A stretch of DNA of 64,000 bases from Giesbergeria sp. (lineage in GTDB: Bacteria > Pseudomonadota > Gammaproteobacteria > Burkholderiales > Burkholderiaceae_C), in contig NZ_JAQUCA010000004.1 in NCBI RefSeq assembly GCF_028686475.1, positions 14,568-78,567 on the forward strand, read 5' to 3'. The number at the start of each line of letters is the position of its first letter. Position 1 is the first letter of the stretch. Positions 55,646-64,000 of this stretch are shown here, piece after piece. The position numbers were made by a program, and so were the translations under genes. The notes below the pieces were generated by a model, which saw only the letters and a program-made list of their open reading frames with translations, did not search any database and had not been told where the DNA came from.

Positions 55646-58600
55646 ACTAAAACTCTTTCTATACCGCCCTGATTGGCTTTGGCCACATACTCGGGCAACC
55701 AGTTTTCGCCCAGCACTTCGCGGGCCATTTCAATGACGATGTAATCGGCTTCGAGCAGGCCATTTTGCAGGTCATCGCCATAACGGGTTAGACCTTGCAG
55801 ACAGCTGGGGCAGCTGGTCAGGATTTTGACATTGTCTTGCGCGCCCACGGCACCGCTGGCGCGCAGTGCAGTTTCGCCCTTGCGGATTTCCTCTTCCTTA
55901 CGAAAGCGCACTTGGGTCGAAACATCCGGGCGCGTGACACCCAACGTGCCCGATTCACCACAGCAACGCTCGCTTTTCAGCACCTGTGGCCCCACCAGGG
56001 CTTTCACGGTTTTGAGCGAGTCTTGCAGCTTCATCGGGTTGTGGCAGGGTTCGTGGTAAAGGTACGCGCCCTTGCCTTGCAGGGTGATGCCCTTTTCTAA
56101 CAGATATTCATGAATGTCGATGATGCGGCAGCCGGGAAATATCTGTTCAAACTCGTATTTTTGTAACTGGTCGTAGCAAGTGCCGCAACTGACCACCACG
56201 GTTTTGATGTCCAGATAGTTGAGCGTGTTGGCCACGCGGTGGAACAGCACCCGGTTGTCGGTGATCATCTTTTCGGCCTTGTCAAACTGGCCGCTGCCGC
56301 GCTGGGGGTAGCCGCAGCACAGGTAGCCCGGCGGCAGCACGGTTTGCACCCCGGCGTGCCAGAGCATGGCTTGGGTGGCTAAGCCCACTTGACTGAACAG
56401 GCGCTCAGAACCGCAACCCGGAAAGTAGAACACTGCCTCGGTCTCCGAGGTGGTGACCTTGGGGTTGCGGATGATGGGCACGTAATCTTTGTTTTCGATG
56501 TCGAGCAGCGCACGGGCAGTCTGTTTGGGCAGGCCGCCGGGCAGCTTTTTGTTCACAAAATGAATCACCTGCTCTTTAATGGGTGCCGTGCCCACAGTGG
56601 CCGGGGGTTTGGCGGTTTGCTTGCGCCCCACCTTCCGCAGCATGTCCACCGCCATACGCTGGGCTTTGAAGCCCACATCCACCATGCCTTTGCGTAATAG
56701 CTTGATGGTGTCAGGGTTGGTGGCGTTGAGCATGGTCATGGCCAGCGCATTGCCGGGGCGGAAGCTCTTTTTGCCCATTTTGCGTAACAAGTTACGCATG
56801 TTCATGGTCACATCGCCAAAGTCAATTTTGACTGGGCAGGGGCTTTCGCAGCGGTGGCAGACGGTGCAATGGTCGGCCACGTCTTCAAACTCTTGCCAGT
56901 GGCGGATAGAGATGCCCCGGCGGGTTTGTTCTTCGTACAAAAAGGCTTCTACCAGCAACGAAGTGGCAAGGATTTTGTTGCGTGGGCTATACAGCAGGTT
57001 GGCGCGTGGCACATGGGTGCTGCACACCGGCTTGCACTTGCCGCAGCGCAGGCAGTCTTTGACCGAATCGGCAATCGCGCCAATGTCGCTTTGCTGCATG
57101 ATGAGCGACTCATGCCCCATCAGGCCAAAGCTGGGGGTGTAGGCGTGCGTCAAATCCGAGAAGGCCACGCGCTCGCTCAGGGCTTCGCCGTTGGTGGGGG
57201 CTGCTGCTGGTTGGTCTTGCGGCCGCAATAGCTTGCCTTTGTTAAAGCGCCCTTGGGGGTCCACCTTGGCCTTGTATTGGGCAAACGGTTGCAGTTCTTT
57301 CTCGGTCAAAAACTCCAGCTTGGTGATGCCAATACCGTGTTCGCCCGAAATCACCCCATCCAAGCTACGCGCCAGCACCATGATGCGCTCGACCGCACCG
57401 TGGGCCGCTTGCAGCATTTCATAGTCGTCGCTGTTCACAGGCAAGTTGGTATGCACGTTGCCATCGCCTGCGTGCATGTGCAAGGCGACCCAAACGCGGC
57501 CCTTGAGTACGCGCTGGTGGATGGCATTGCATTCGGCCAAAATCGGCAAAAAGGCTACGCCGGTAAAGATGTCTTGCAAGCGGGCGCGAATTTGGGTTTT
57601 CCAACTGGCGCGCAAGCGGTGGTCTTGCAGTTGCGGGAACAGGGTTTCCACGTCCAGCAGCCAACCTTGCCACAGGTCGCGCACCTCGGCCAGCACCTGC
57701 AAGGCTTGGGCCACGCGGTCTTCCAGCATCTCGGCAGCGGGGATTTCGCTGGTTTCGTCGTGCTTGCCCAGCGGCAGGTGGCCGCGCACAAAGAAGGCTT
57801 CGAGTTCGTCCACCAGCTTGAGCTTGTTACGCAAGCTCAGTTCAATGTTGATGCGCTCGATGCCATCGGTGTATTCGGCCATGCGCGGCAGTGGAATCAC
57901 CACGTCTTCGTTGATCTTGAAGGCGTTGGTATGGCGGCTGATGGCGGCAGTGCGCTTGCGGTCGGCCCAGAACTTTTTACGTGCTTCGGGGCTGATGGCA
58001 ATAAAACCTTCGCCACTGCGCGAGTTGGCAATGCGTACCACTTCGCTGGTGATACGCGCCACATCGTCGGCATTGTCCCCGGCAATGTCGCCAAACAGCA
58101 CCATTTTGGGCAGGCCACCGTGCTTTTTGCTCTTGGTGGTGTAACCCACGGCCTTGAGGTAGCGGTCATCCAAATGCTCTAAACCGGCCAGCAGCACGCC
58201 CGAGCGTTTTTGCTCGGCAAACATAAAGTCTTTGATTTCGACAATGCTGGGCACGGCATCTTTGGCATTGCCAAAGAACTCTAAGCAGACGGTGCGGGTG
58301 TGTTCGGGCATCCGATGCACCACCCAGCGCGCGCTGGTAATCAAGCCATCGCAGCCTTCTTTTTGGATACCCGGCAGGCCGCTCAGGAACTTGTCGGTTA
58401 CGTCTTTACCCAGCCCTTCTTTGCGGAAGGTTTTGCCCGGAATGTCCAGCCGCTCGGTACGGATGAAGGTTTTGCCATCGGCTTCGTAGTAGTTCAGCTC
58501 AAAGCTAGCGACTTCGGCATCGTGGATTTTGCCCAAATTGTGGTCCAGACGTACCACTTCCAACCATTGGGCATCGGGCGTAACCATGCGCCAGCTGGCC

Positions 58601-59547
58601 AAGTTGTCCAGTGCCGTGCCCCACAGCACGGCCTTTTTGCCACCGGCGTTCATGGCGATGTTGCCGCCAATGCACGAGGCTTCGGCGCTGGTCGGGTCTA
58701 CCGCAAACACAAAACCAGCCCGTTCAGCCGCATCGGCCACGCGCTGTGTTACGACACCGGCTTCTGTCCAGATGGTGCCCACCTCGCGCTCGATGCCGGG
58801 CAGCTTGCGCATCTCGACCTCGGTCATGGCTTCGAGCTTTTCGGTGTTAATGACCACGCTCTTCCACGTTAAAGGAATCGCGCCGCCGGTGTAGCCGGTG
58901 CCGCCCCCGCGTGGGATGATGGTCATGCCCAAATCAATGCAGCCTTTGACCAGCGCGGCCATTTCGGCCTCGGTGTCGGGGGTGAGTACCACAAACGGGT
59001 ATTCGACACGCCAGTCGGTGGCATCGGTGACGTGGCTAACGCGGCTGAGGGCATCAAACTTGATATTGTCTTTGGCCGTCAGGCGGCCTAGCGTGCGCCG
59101 GGTTTGGCGACGCAACTCGGCCACTTGGTCAAACGCGCCATCAAAGCGGCGAATGGCGCTACCGGCCCGCTCCAGCAGTTCGCCCACCAGCGCATCACGC
59201 GCGGCATCGTCTTGCGGCTTGCGGCGCTTTTGCACTTCGCCCAAGCGGTGCTGCAAGGCTTGCACCAGCAGTTTGCGCCGGTCCGGGTTGTCTAGCAAAT
59301 CGTCTTGCAGATAAGGGTTGCGCTGCACCACCCAGACATCGCCCAGCACTTCGTAGAGCATCCGGGCAGAACGGCCCGTGTGGCGCTCTTCGCGCAGTTG
59401 TTGTAACACCTCCCAGGCGCGTGCGCCCAACAGGCGAATCACAATTTCGCGGTCAGAGAAGCTGGTGTAGTTGTACGGAATCTCGCGCAAGCGCACGGGT
59501 TCGGGGGACTGCGCCATCAGGGCGGTCAACGCGGTCGGAGCATTCAT
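55642..59547 (-). CDS. DUF3683 FAD/Fe-S dehydrogenase (D-lactate/glycolate oxidase-like)
   Basis: The 1,301-residue multidomain protein begins with a DUF3683 region ([19 protein letters not shown]). A FAD-binding type 4 domain ([39 protein letters not shown]), a FAD-oxidase C domain with [11 protein letters not shown], two 4Fe-4S motifs ([24 protein letters not shown]) and two CCG cysteine-rich domains ([16 protein letters not shown] ... CCGESGT) follow. It unites what GlcD/GlcF or Dld plus LldE do, oxidising a 2-hydroxyacid and passing electrons to the chain. ATG 59547 fits the family; the longer frame is unlikely. Confidence 0.92.
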   Translation of the reverse strand: MNAPTALTALMAQSPEPVRLREIPYNYTSFSDREIVIRLLGARAWEVLQQLREERHTGRSARMLYEVLGDVWVVQRNPYLQDDLLDNPDRRKLLVQALQHRLGEVQKRRKPQDDAARDALVGELLERAGSAIRRFDGAFDQVAELRRQTRRTLGRLTAKDNIKFDALSRVSHVTDATDWRVEYPFVVLTPDTEAEMAALVKGCIDLGMTIIPRGGGTGYTGGAIPLTWKSVVINTEKLEAMTEVEMRKLPGIEREVGTIWTEAGVVTQRVADAAERAGFVFAVDPTSAEASCIGGNIAMNAGGKKAVLWGTALDNLASWRMVTPDAQWLEVVRLDHNLGKIHDAEVASFELNYYEADGKTFIRTERLDIPGKTFRKEGLGKDVTDKFLSGLPGIQKEGCDGLITSARWVVHRMPEHTRTVCLEFFGNAKDAVPSIVEIKDFMFAEQKRSGVLLAGLEHLDDRYLKAVGYTTKSKKHGGLPKMVLFGDIAGDNADDVARITSEVVRIANSRSGEGFIAISPEARKKFWADRKRTAAISRHTNAFKINEDVVIPLPRMAEYTDGIERINIELSLRNKLKLVDELEAFFVRGHLPLGKHDETSEIPAAEMLEDRVAQALQVLAEVRDLWQGWLLDVETLFPQLQDHRLRASWKTQIRARLQDIFTGVAFLPILAECNAIHQRVLKGRVWVALHMHAGDGNVHTNLPVNSDDYEMLQAAHGAVERIMVLARSLDGVISGEHGIGITKLEFLTEKELQPFAQYKAKVDPQGRFNKGKLLRPQDQPAAAPTNGEALSERVAFSDLTHAYTPSFGLMGHESLIMQQSDIGAIADSVKDCLRCGKCKPVCSTHVPRANLLYSPRNKILATSLLVEAFLYEEQTRRGISIRHWQEFEDVADHCTVCHRCESPCPVKIDFGDVTMNMRNLLRKMGKKSFRPGNALAMTMLNATNPDTIKLLRKGMVDVGFKAQRMAVDMLRKVGRKQTAKPPATVGTAPIKEQVIHFVNKKLPGGLPKQTARALLDIENKDYVPIIRNPKVTTSETEAVFYFPGCGSERLFSQVGLATQAMLWHAGVQTVLPPGYLCCGYPQRGSGQFDKAEKMITDNRVLFHRVANTLNYLDIKTVVVSCGTCYDQLQKYEFEQIFPGCRIIDIHEYLLEKGITLQGKGAYLYHEPCHNPMKLQDSLKTVKALVGPQVLKSERCCGESGTLGVTRPDVSTQVRFRKEEEIRKGETALRASGAVGAQDNVKILTSCPSCLQGLTRYGDDLQNGLLEADYIVIEMAREVLGENWLPEYVAKANQGGIERVLV

Positions 59548-59666
59548 AAAACGAAACCTTAAAGAGGCGGCGCACCCAGCCAAGCCGGGAAATCGCAAAA
59601 GGGGATTTTAGAAGCGCAAGACACCATTGTTCGTGTCAGGGGCAAGACGGGGCCAAACTGCATCCA

Positions 59667-60533
59667 TCAACAGATGCGCGGCAGGGCTTCGGCGGACAGC
59701 CAATCCACCATGCGCCGCCCACCCATGCGCGTGTGCATTTGTACAAAACAACGCTCATCGGCAATCACTTCGCCGATGCGGCAGGCTTCACGCCCCAAGG
59801 GGTGGGCAATTTCATTCAGCGTGGCCGATAGGCCACCGCGCGTCGGGTCGCGCAGCACATGCACGCCGGGGGCGGCATCGAGCAAATCGGACACCAAACC
59901 ATGCAGCGCGGCGCTATCGGAAACGATGGGTGCGTCAAAGCTCAGGCCCTCGCGCACCGACATAATCGCCATGCCGTGGTCGCCCAAGGGGCCAGAGAGC
60001 AACACCACATCACCCGCTTGGGCATAAGCGCCCGAGACCTCTACGCCATCACGCAACACCCCGACGCCGGTGGTGGTGATAAAAATACCATCGACCTTGC
60101 CGCGCTCTACTACTTTGGTGTCGCCCGTGACAATCGGCACACCCGCTGCGCGCGCTGCCTCGGCCATCGACTGCACCACGCGCGCCAAATCGGCCAAAGG
60201 CAGCCCTTCTTCCAAGATGAAGCTGGCGGCCAAATACAAAGGCTGTGCGCCCAGCATTGCCACATCGTTAATCGTGCCATGCACCGACAGGGAGCCAATA
60301 TCGCCCCCCGGAAAGAACAAGGGCGAGACCACATGGGCATCGGTGGCTATGACCAAGCGCCCCGTGCAGGCAGGCAGCCGGGCCGCATCATCGCCTTGGG
60401 CTAAAAATTCATTGTGCAACGCACGGGCAAACAGCTGCTCAATCAATTGCGCCATCGCCCTACCGCCAGCGCCGTGCGAGAGGTCAATGTGGCCGTGAAC
60501 AACATCCAAGGGGGCAGAGGCAAAAGGCTTCAT
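59667..60533 (-). CDS. hypE: HypE-like carbamoyl-dehydratase with an internal in-frame deletion
   Basis: The 288-residue protein starts MKPFASAPLDVVHGHIDLSH and keeps the HypE motifs GDDAARL, VHGTINDVAMLGA, VTGDTKVVERG and RDPTRGGLSATLNEIA. The C-terminus ends in LPRIC, the cysteine that carries the cyanide precursor in NiFe hydrogenase maturation. Between LNEIA and HPLGREACRIGEV about 50 residues present in normal HypE (roughly 330-350 aa) are missing, with the frame kept. No other hyp or hydrogenase gene is in the window. The product may be misfolded or changed in function. ATG 60533 was chosen over 60587. Confidence 0.85.
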   Translation of the reverse strand: MKPFASAPLDVVHGHIDLSHGAGGRAMAQLIEQLFARALHNEFLAQGDDAARLPACTGRLVIATDAHVVSPLFFPGGDIGSLSVHGTINDVAMLGAQPLYLAASFILEEGLPLADLARVVQSMAEAARAAGVPIVTGDTKVVERGKVDGIFITTTGVGVLRDGVEVSGAYAQAGDVVLLSGPLGDHGMAIMSVREGLSFDAPIVSDSAALHGLVSDLLDAAPGVHVLRDPTRGGLSATLNEIAHPLGREACRIGEVIADERCFVQMHTRMGGRRMVDWLSAEALPRIC

Positions 60534-60611
60534 AGAGATTTTTCTTGCAGAATGGAGCTTGCAATTTTTTTCAGCTACATCATGCACTCAGTGTCTGGGC
60601 AACTTTCTTTT

Positions 60612-60800
60612 ATGCGTCGTATTTTGTCAGGGCTGTTGGTTTTATGCACTTGCACCGGATGCGCCGTGGTCACAGTGGCCGGGGCAGCGGTTTCGGTGGC
60701 CACCACGGCGGTGGGTGTCGGGGTGGCGGTAGTAGGCACCGCTGTGGATGTGGGAGCGGCGGGGGTCAAAGCGGTGGTAGGCAGTGATGATAAAGATTGA
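60612..60800 (+). CDS. Small glycine/valine-rich lipoprotein
   Basis: The 62-residue protein begins MRRILSGLLVLCTCTGC; Cys17 in CTGC is a likely lipid attachment site. The rest is Ala/Val/Gly-rich (AAVSVATTAVGVGVAVVGTA), like glycine-zipper membrane peptides, and ends KAVVGSDDKD. It is divergent from hypE and 14 bases before the cyclase gene, so perhaps cotranscribed with it. Its function is unknown. Confidence 0.65.
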   Translation: MRRILSGLLVLCTCTGCAVVTVAGAAVSVATTAVGVGVAVVGTAVDVGAAGVKAVVGSDDKD

Positions 60801-60814
60801 AATCAACCATTTTT

Positions 60815-63046
60815 ATGCAAAAATATTTTATCGGCAACCGATATTTTTCGGAGTGGATTTTGCTGCTGGGTGGTTTATTGTTAATCATAGGAATCATAGG
60901 ATTCAATTTTCACCAAGATTATGTTGATATCAATGTCCGCGAACGAGACCGATTGGCCACCCATGCGCGCGTACTCAACAAAAGCCTTGGTAATGATTTA
61001 GAAGTCATCGACAAAGTTTTGCTAGGTATTCGCAAAGATTTACCAGACTGGCATAGCCAAGAGGGGGGAATGTCCCAAGCCAGCTATCGCCTGCGTGCCT
61101 TTACCGATGCCATGCCCAGCTTACGCACTATTTTGGTACTGGATGCCACTGGCAATAGCATCGCCGCCAACCGGCCAGAATTATTGGGGCAAAATTTTAG
61201 TTACCGGGCCTATTTTAAGACAGCCAGCGCCCACCCTGACCCCAACATTCTTTACATGGCAGCCCCTTTTCGGACCGTGTTGGGGGTTTGGACGATGAAT
61301 GTAACACGTGTCATGGTAGGCCCCCAAGGGCAATTTTCAGGGGTGATTGTGGCCAGTTTAGACCCCGAAGACCTGCGCGATCAATTAAGTGCCGTGTTGT
61401 ACCACAAAGATATGTGGGCAGCGATTGCACACGGTGATGGTCTGCAAGTGGTGATGGAGCCTCACCGTCCGGGCCAAGAGGGTATCAATTTGGCCCAGCC
61501 CGGTTCTTTTTTTTCACGCCATATGGCAAGTGGCCAAATAGCACAGGTGCTAGAAGGCACAGCGACCGCAACAGGCGAACACCGCTTAATGGCTTTGCAC
61601 ACCATCCGCCACCCGCATGTGCCTATGGACAAACCCTTGGTGATTGCCGTCGGACGCAATATCGAGGCGCTTTATACACACTGGTACCAACAGCTTTGGT
61701 TGACCGGAGGATTATTGCTTTTGTTGGTCGGTAGTTCTGTACTAACGCTGGCCTATGTGCAACAGCGCCGTCGGGGTGCTGACGTACTCAAGCAACAGGC
61801 AGATGCTGCATTGGCGCGCAGTGAGCATTTTATGCGCTCCCTTATCAATATCATTCCGGGCATGGTAGGCTATTGGAATAAAAACTTGCAATGCACTTTT
61901 GCCAACCATGCTTATTTAGAATGGTTTGGCAAAACGCAAGAGCAAATGCAGGGTATTTATATCCACGAGTTAATGGGCCAAGAGCTTTTTCTGCAAAATG
62001 AGCCTTATATTCGCGCAGCGCTGGCCGGAGAACGCCAAAGTTTTGAGCGCACCTTAATCAAAGTCGATGGCAGCACAGGGTATGTGTGGGCACATTATAT
62101 CCCCGATTGGATGGATGGACAGGTGCAGGGATTTTTTGTTTTGGTTTCTGACATTACTGATTTAAAAAAATCCGACTCTGATTTACAAGAAAATCGTCGT
62201 TTCTTACAAAATTTGATTGAACACAGTGGCACCTTAATTTTTGCAAAAGATACAGAAGGCCATTATGTGTTGGTCAATTGTATGTTTGAGCAATTTACGG
62301 GCTTAGGGCGCGAGCAGGTGCTAGGCCGTACCGATTTTGAAATTTACCCAAAAGAGACTGCCACTGCGTTGCGCGACAATGACACAGCCGTCATGGAATC
62401 CATCCAAACCAAACGCTATGAAGAAGTGGTAGGGACGCACCATTTTTTAACCACCAAATTCCCGCTGTTGGATAGTTCTGGTAAAGTGACTGGGGTTTGC
62501 GGTATTTCTGCGGACATTACAGAACAGAAAAAAATACAAGAAAAAATAGAATGGCTGGCCAACACCGATGCCCTGACAGGCTTGGCCAACCGGCGACATT
62601 TTCACGAATTGGCCGACATCGAAATTTCACGCGCCAAGCGTTTCGGCCATGATTTGGCCGTTTTGATGCTCGACATTGACAATTTTAAATCTATCAACGA
62701 TACCTATGGGCATGGCGTGGGCGACCAAGTCATTGCCTATTTAGGCGAAGTGTGTCGCAAAGGCTTGCGTGATATAGATATTGCTGGGCGCTTGGGCGGC
62801 GAAGAATTTGCTATTTTGTTGCCCGCCACTTCTGCAATGAGCGCACAAGAAGTAGCAGAGCGTCTGCGCGCTGGCATTGCAGCGCATTCTATGGCCTTGC
62901 CTGAAAATGTGATGCTTCGTTTTACCGTATCCATTGGCTGCGCCCACAGCACACAGGCTCCATTGCAGATAGAATCGCTGTTAAAACTAGCCGATCAGCA
63001 TTTATACCAAGCCAAAAATTCTGGCCGAAATTGTGTCGTGGCTTAA
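60815..63046 (+). CDS. Cache-PAS-PAS-GGDEF diguanylate cyclase
   Basis: The 743-residue protein has membrane helix 1 (WILLLGGLLLIIGIIGF), a periplasmic double-Cache-like domain (about 35-285), helix 2 (LTGGLLLLLVGSSVLTLAYV), PAS 1 (about 340-450) and PAS 2 (about 465-585). The C-terminal GGDEF domain has GGEEF at 661-665 and the inhibitory RxxD site as RDID just before. It should make c-di-GMP in answer to a small ligand in the periplasm. ATG 60815 follows a TTG at 60797 and fits the membrane start. Codon use is more AT-rich than neighbours. Confidence 0.92.
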   Translation: MQKYFIGNRYFSEWILLLGGLLLIIGIIGFNFHQDYVDINVRERDRLATHARVLNKSLGNDLEVIDKVLLGIRKDLPDWHSQEGGMSQASYRLRAFTDAMPSLRTILVLDATGNSIAANRPELLGQNFSYRAYFKTASAHPDPNILYMAAPFRTVLGVWTMNVTRVMVGPQGQFSGVIVASLDPEDLRDQLSAVLYHKDMWAAIAHGDGLQVVMEPHRPGQEGINLAQPGSFFSRHMASGQIAQVLEGTATATGEHRLMALHTIRHPHVPMDKPLVIAVGRNIEALYTHWYQQLWLTGGLLLLLVGSSVLTLAYVQQRRRGADVLKQQADAALARSEHFMRSLINIIPGMVGYWNKNLQCTFANHAYLEWFGKTQEQMQGIYIHELMGQELFLQNEPYIRAALAGERQSFERTLIKVDGSTGYVWAHYIPDWMDGQVQGFFVLVSDITDLKKSDSDLQENRRFLQNLIEHSGTLIFAKDTEGHYVLVNCMFEQFTGLGREQVLGRTDFEIYPKETATALRDNDTAVMESIQTKRYEEVVGTHHFLTTKFPLLDSSGKVTGVCGISADITEQKKIQEKIEWLANTDALTGLANRRHFHELADIEISRAKRFGHDLAVLMLDIDNFKSINDTYGHGVGDQVIAYLGEVCRKGLRDIDIAGRLGGEEFAILLPATSAMSAQEVAERLRAGIAAHSMALPENVMLRFTVSIGCAHSTQAPLQIESLLKLADQHLYQAKNSGRNCVVA

Positions 63047-63101
63047 AATAGGTGCGCCACCTTGCAACAGTTTATTTGATTGATTTTTTGAGGAGAAAAT
63101 A

Positions 63102-64000
63102 ATGGGCCGCAATAGCTTTCAATGGGATGATCCATTTTTAATCGACCAGCAACTGAGCGACGAAGAGCGCATGGTACGCAATGCAGCAGCCGATTATTGC
63201 CAAACCAAGTTGGCCCCGCGTGTGCTAGAGGCATTTCGCCACGAAAAAATGGAAACCCGTATTTTTCGAGAAATGGGTGAATTGGGCCTGTTAGGCCCCA
63301 CCATTGCCGAGCAATACGGTGGCCCCGGCCTGAATTATGTCAGCTATGGCCTGATTGCACGCGAAATTGAGCGCATTGATTCGGGCTACCGCTCTATGGC
63401 CAGCGTACAAAGCTCTTTGGTGATGGTGCCGATTGAAAAATTTGGTACCGAAGCACAAAAGCAAAAATACCTGCCCAAACTGGCCAGTGGTGAATATATC
63501 GGTTGCTTTGGCCTGACCGAATCCGACCACGGCTCCGACCCCGGTAATATGGCAACGCGCGCGCACAAGGTAACAGGTGGCTACCAACTCAGTGGGGCCA
63601 AAACATGGATTACCAACAGCCCGGTGGCCGATGTATTGGTGGTTTGGGCCAAAGAAGTTTCTGCCTCCGGTGCGGTGGGGCCGATTCGTGGCTTTATTTT
63701 AGAAAAGGGCTGGCAAGGTTTATCTGCCCCCATTATCCACGGCAAAGTAGGCTTGCGTACTTCTATCACCGGCGAAATCGTCATGGATGCGGTGTTTGTG
63801 CCCGAAGAAAATGCCTTCCCTGAAGTACAGGGCCTGAAAGGGCCATTTTCTTGCCTGAACAGCGCCCGTTTTGGCATTGCCTGGGGCGCGTTGGGTGCGG
63901 CAGAATTTTGTTGGCACACCGCACGCCAATACACCTTAGAGCGCCAACAGTTTGGTCGCCCTTTGGCCGCCAACCAATTGGTGCAAAAAAAGTTAGCCGA
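63102..64000 (+). CDS. gcdH: Glutaryl-CoA dehydrogenase-like acyl-CoA dehydrogenase (3' end outside window)
   Basis: The frame starts at ATG 63102 after GAGGAG and runs out of the window after 299 codons. The start [20 protein letters not shown], the acyl-CoA dehydrogenase signatures [17 protein letters not shown] and [20 protein letters not shown], and [16 protein letters not shown] match glutaryl-CoA dehydrogenase. That FAD enzyme oxidises and decarboxylates glutaryl-CoA to crotonyl-CoA in lysine and aromatic breakdown. The catalytic glutamate region lies outside the window. Confidence 0.9.
   Translation, partial: MGRNSFQWDDPFLIDQQLSDEERMVRNAAADYCQTKLAPRVLEAFRHEKMETRIFREMGELGLLGPTIAEQYGGPGLNYVSYGLIAREIERIDSGYRSMASVQSSLVMVPIEKFGTEAQKQKYLPKLASGEYIGCFGLTESDHGSDPGNMATRAHKVTGGYQLSGAKTWITNSPVADVLVVWAKEVSASGAVGPIRGFILEKGWQGLSAPIIHGKVGLRTSITGEIVMDAVFVPEENAFPEVQGLKGPFSCLNSARFGIAWGALGAAEFCWHTARQYTLERQQFGRPLAANQLVQKKLA

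Noticed and set aside
57253-58182. 309-codon open frame antisense to the DUF3683 dehydrogenase gene
   Set aside because: It is a mirror frame of well-conserved FAD and Fe-S domains, with no independent start signal.

Overview
The window looks like a chromosome segment of a betaproteobacterium of the order Burkholderiales, probably near Comamonadaceae. This is inferred from gene order and protein style: metK head-to-head with two LpxL-type acyltransferase genes, leuC-entericidin-leuD-leuB, engB next to cytochrome c4, resB and ccsB, a DUF3683-type FAD/Fe-S dehydrogenase, and moderately high GC. No rRNA, tRNA or CRISPR array was seen.

Layout. 1-4.7 kb: 3' part of a huge secreted cadherin-like/RTX surface protein, ending in a duplicated terminator. 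4.8-6.75 kb: a small accessory island with a ParD/RelE-type toxin-antitoxin (TA) pair, a REP-associated tyrosine transposase (RAYT) between two REP palindromes, a second TA pair whose toxin carries an in-frame stop, and a fossil antitoxin tail. 6.8-9.9 kb: an orphan GspC-like secreted protein, then groEL-groES with a perfect CIRCE operator. 9.9-15.3 kb: a PAS-PAS-GGDEF cyclase, a NadM-like NMN adenylyltransferase/Nudix protein, metK and two lipid A acyltransferases. 15.3-20.1 kb: a four-gene operon (FecR-domain protein, OmpA-like lipoprotein, exported WD40-caspase protein, glycine-zipper lipoprotein). 20.1-21.7 kb: a TnpB gene with the stump of an IS607-type tnpA. 21.7-24.1 kb: an exported protein with three internal repeats. 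24.3-28.7 kb: leucine biosynthesis and a metallophosphoesterase. 29-31 kb: yjcH-actP acetate uptake. 31.1-37.2 kb: a second accessory island with a MmeI-like restriction-modification gene, two stray copies of its 3' tail each joined to a REP palindrome, a HigA gene with a 5'-truncated HigB, an IS4-family element and a gene fragment.

37.2-42.2 kb: EngB, cytochrome c4 and the System II cytochrome c maturation pair ResB/CcsB. 42.2-48.3 kb: an unknown membrane-anchored protein and a complete dipeptide-type ABC importer. 48.4-55.1 kb: a ferredoxin, a second FecR-OmpA pair now coupled to a CHASE2/HD-GYP protein, a degenerate HD-GYP-like protein, and a PAS/HAMP chemoreceptor-like protein without the CheA/CheW-contacting tip. 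55.2-64 kb: a HIT protein, the DUF3683 dehydrogenase, a solitary hypE with an internal deletion, a small lipoprotein, a Cache-PAS-PAS-GGDEF cyclase and the start of a glutaryl-CoA dehydrogenase gene.

Three threads run through the window. First, envelope sensing and c-di-GMP: two intact GGDEF proteins, one intact and one degraded HD-GYP protein, and the FecR-OmpA module used twice with different large effectors. Second, decay in the two accessory islands: three damaged TA loci, duplicated restriction-gene tails, and REP palindromes of one family at about seven places, with a likely RAYT mobiliser present. Third, housekeeping genes in compact overlapping operons. All functions are read from motifs and family knowledge; no database search was run.
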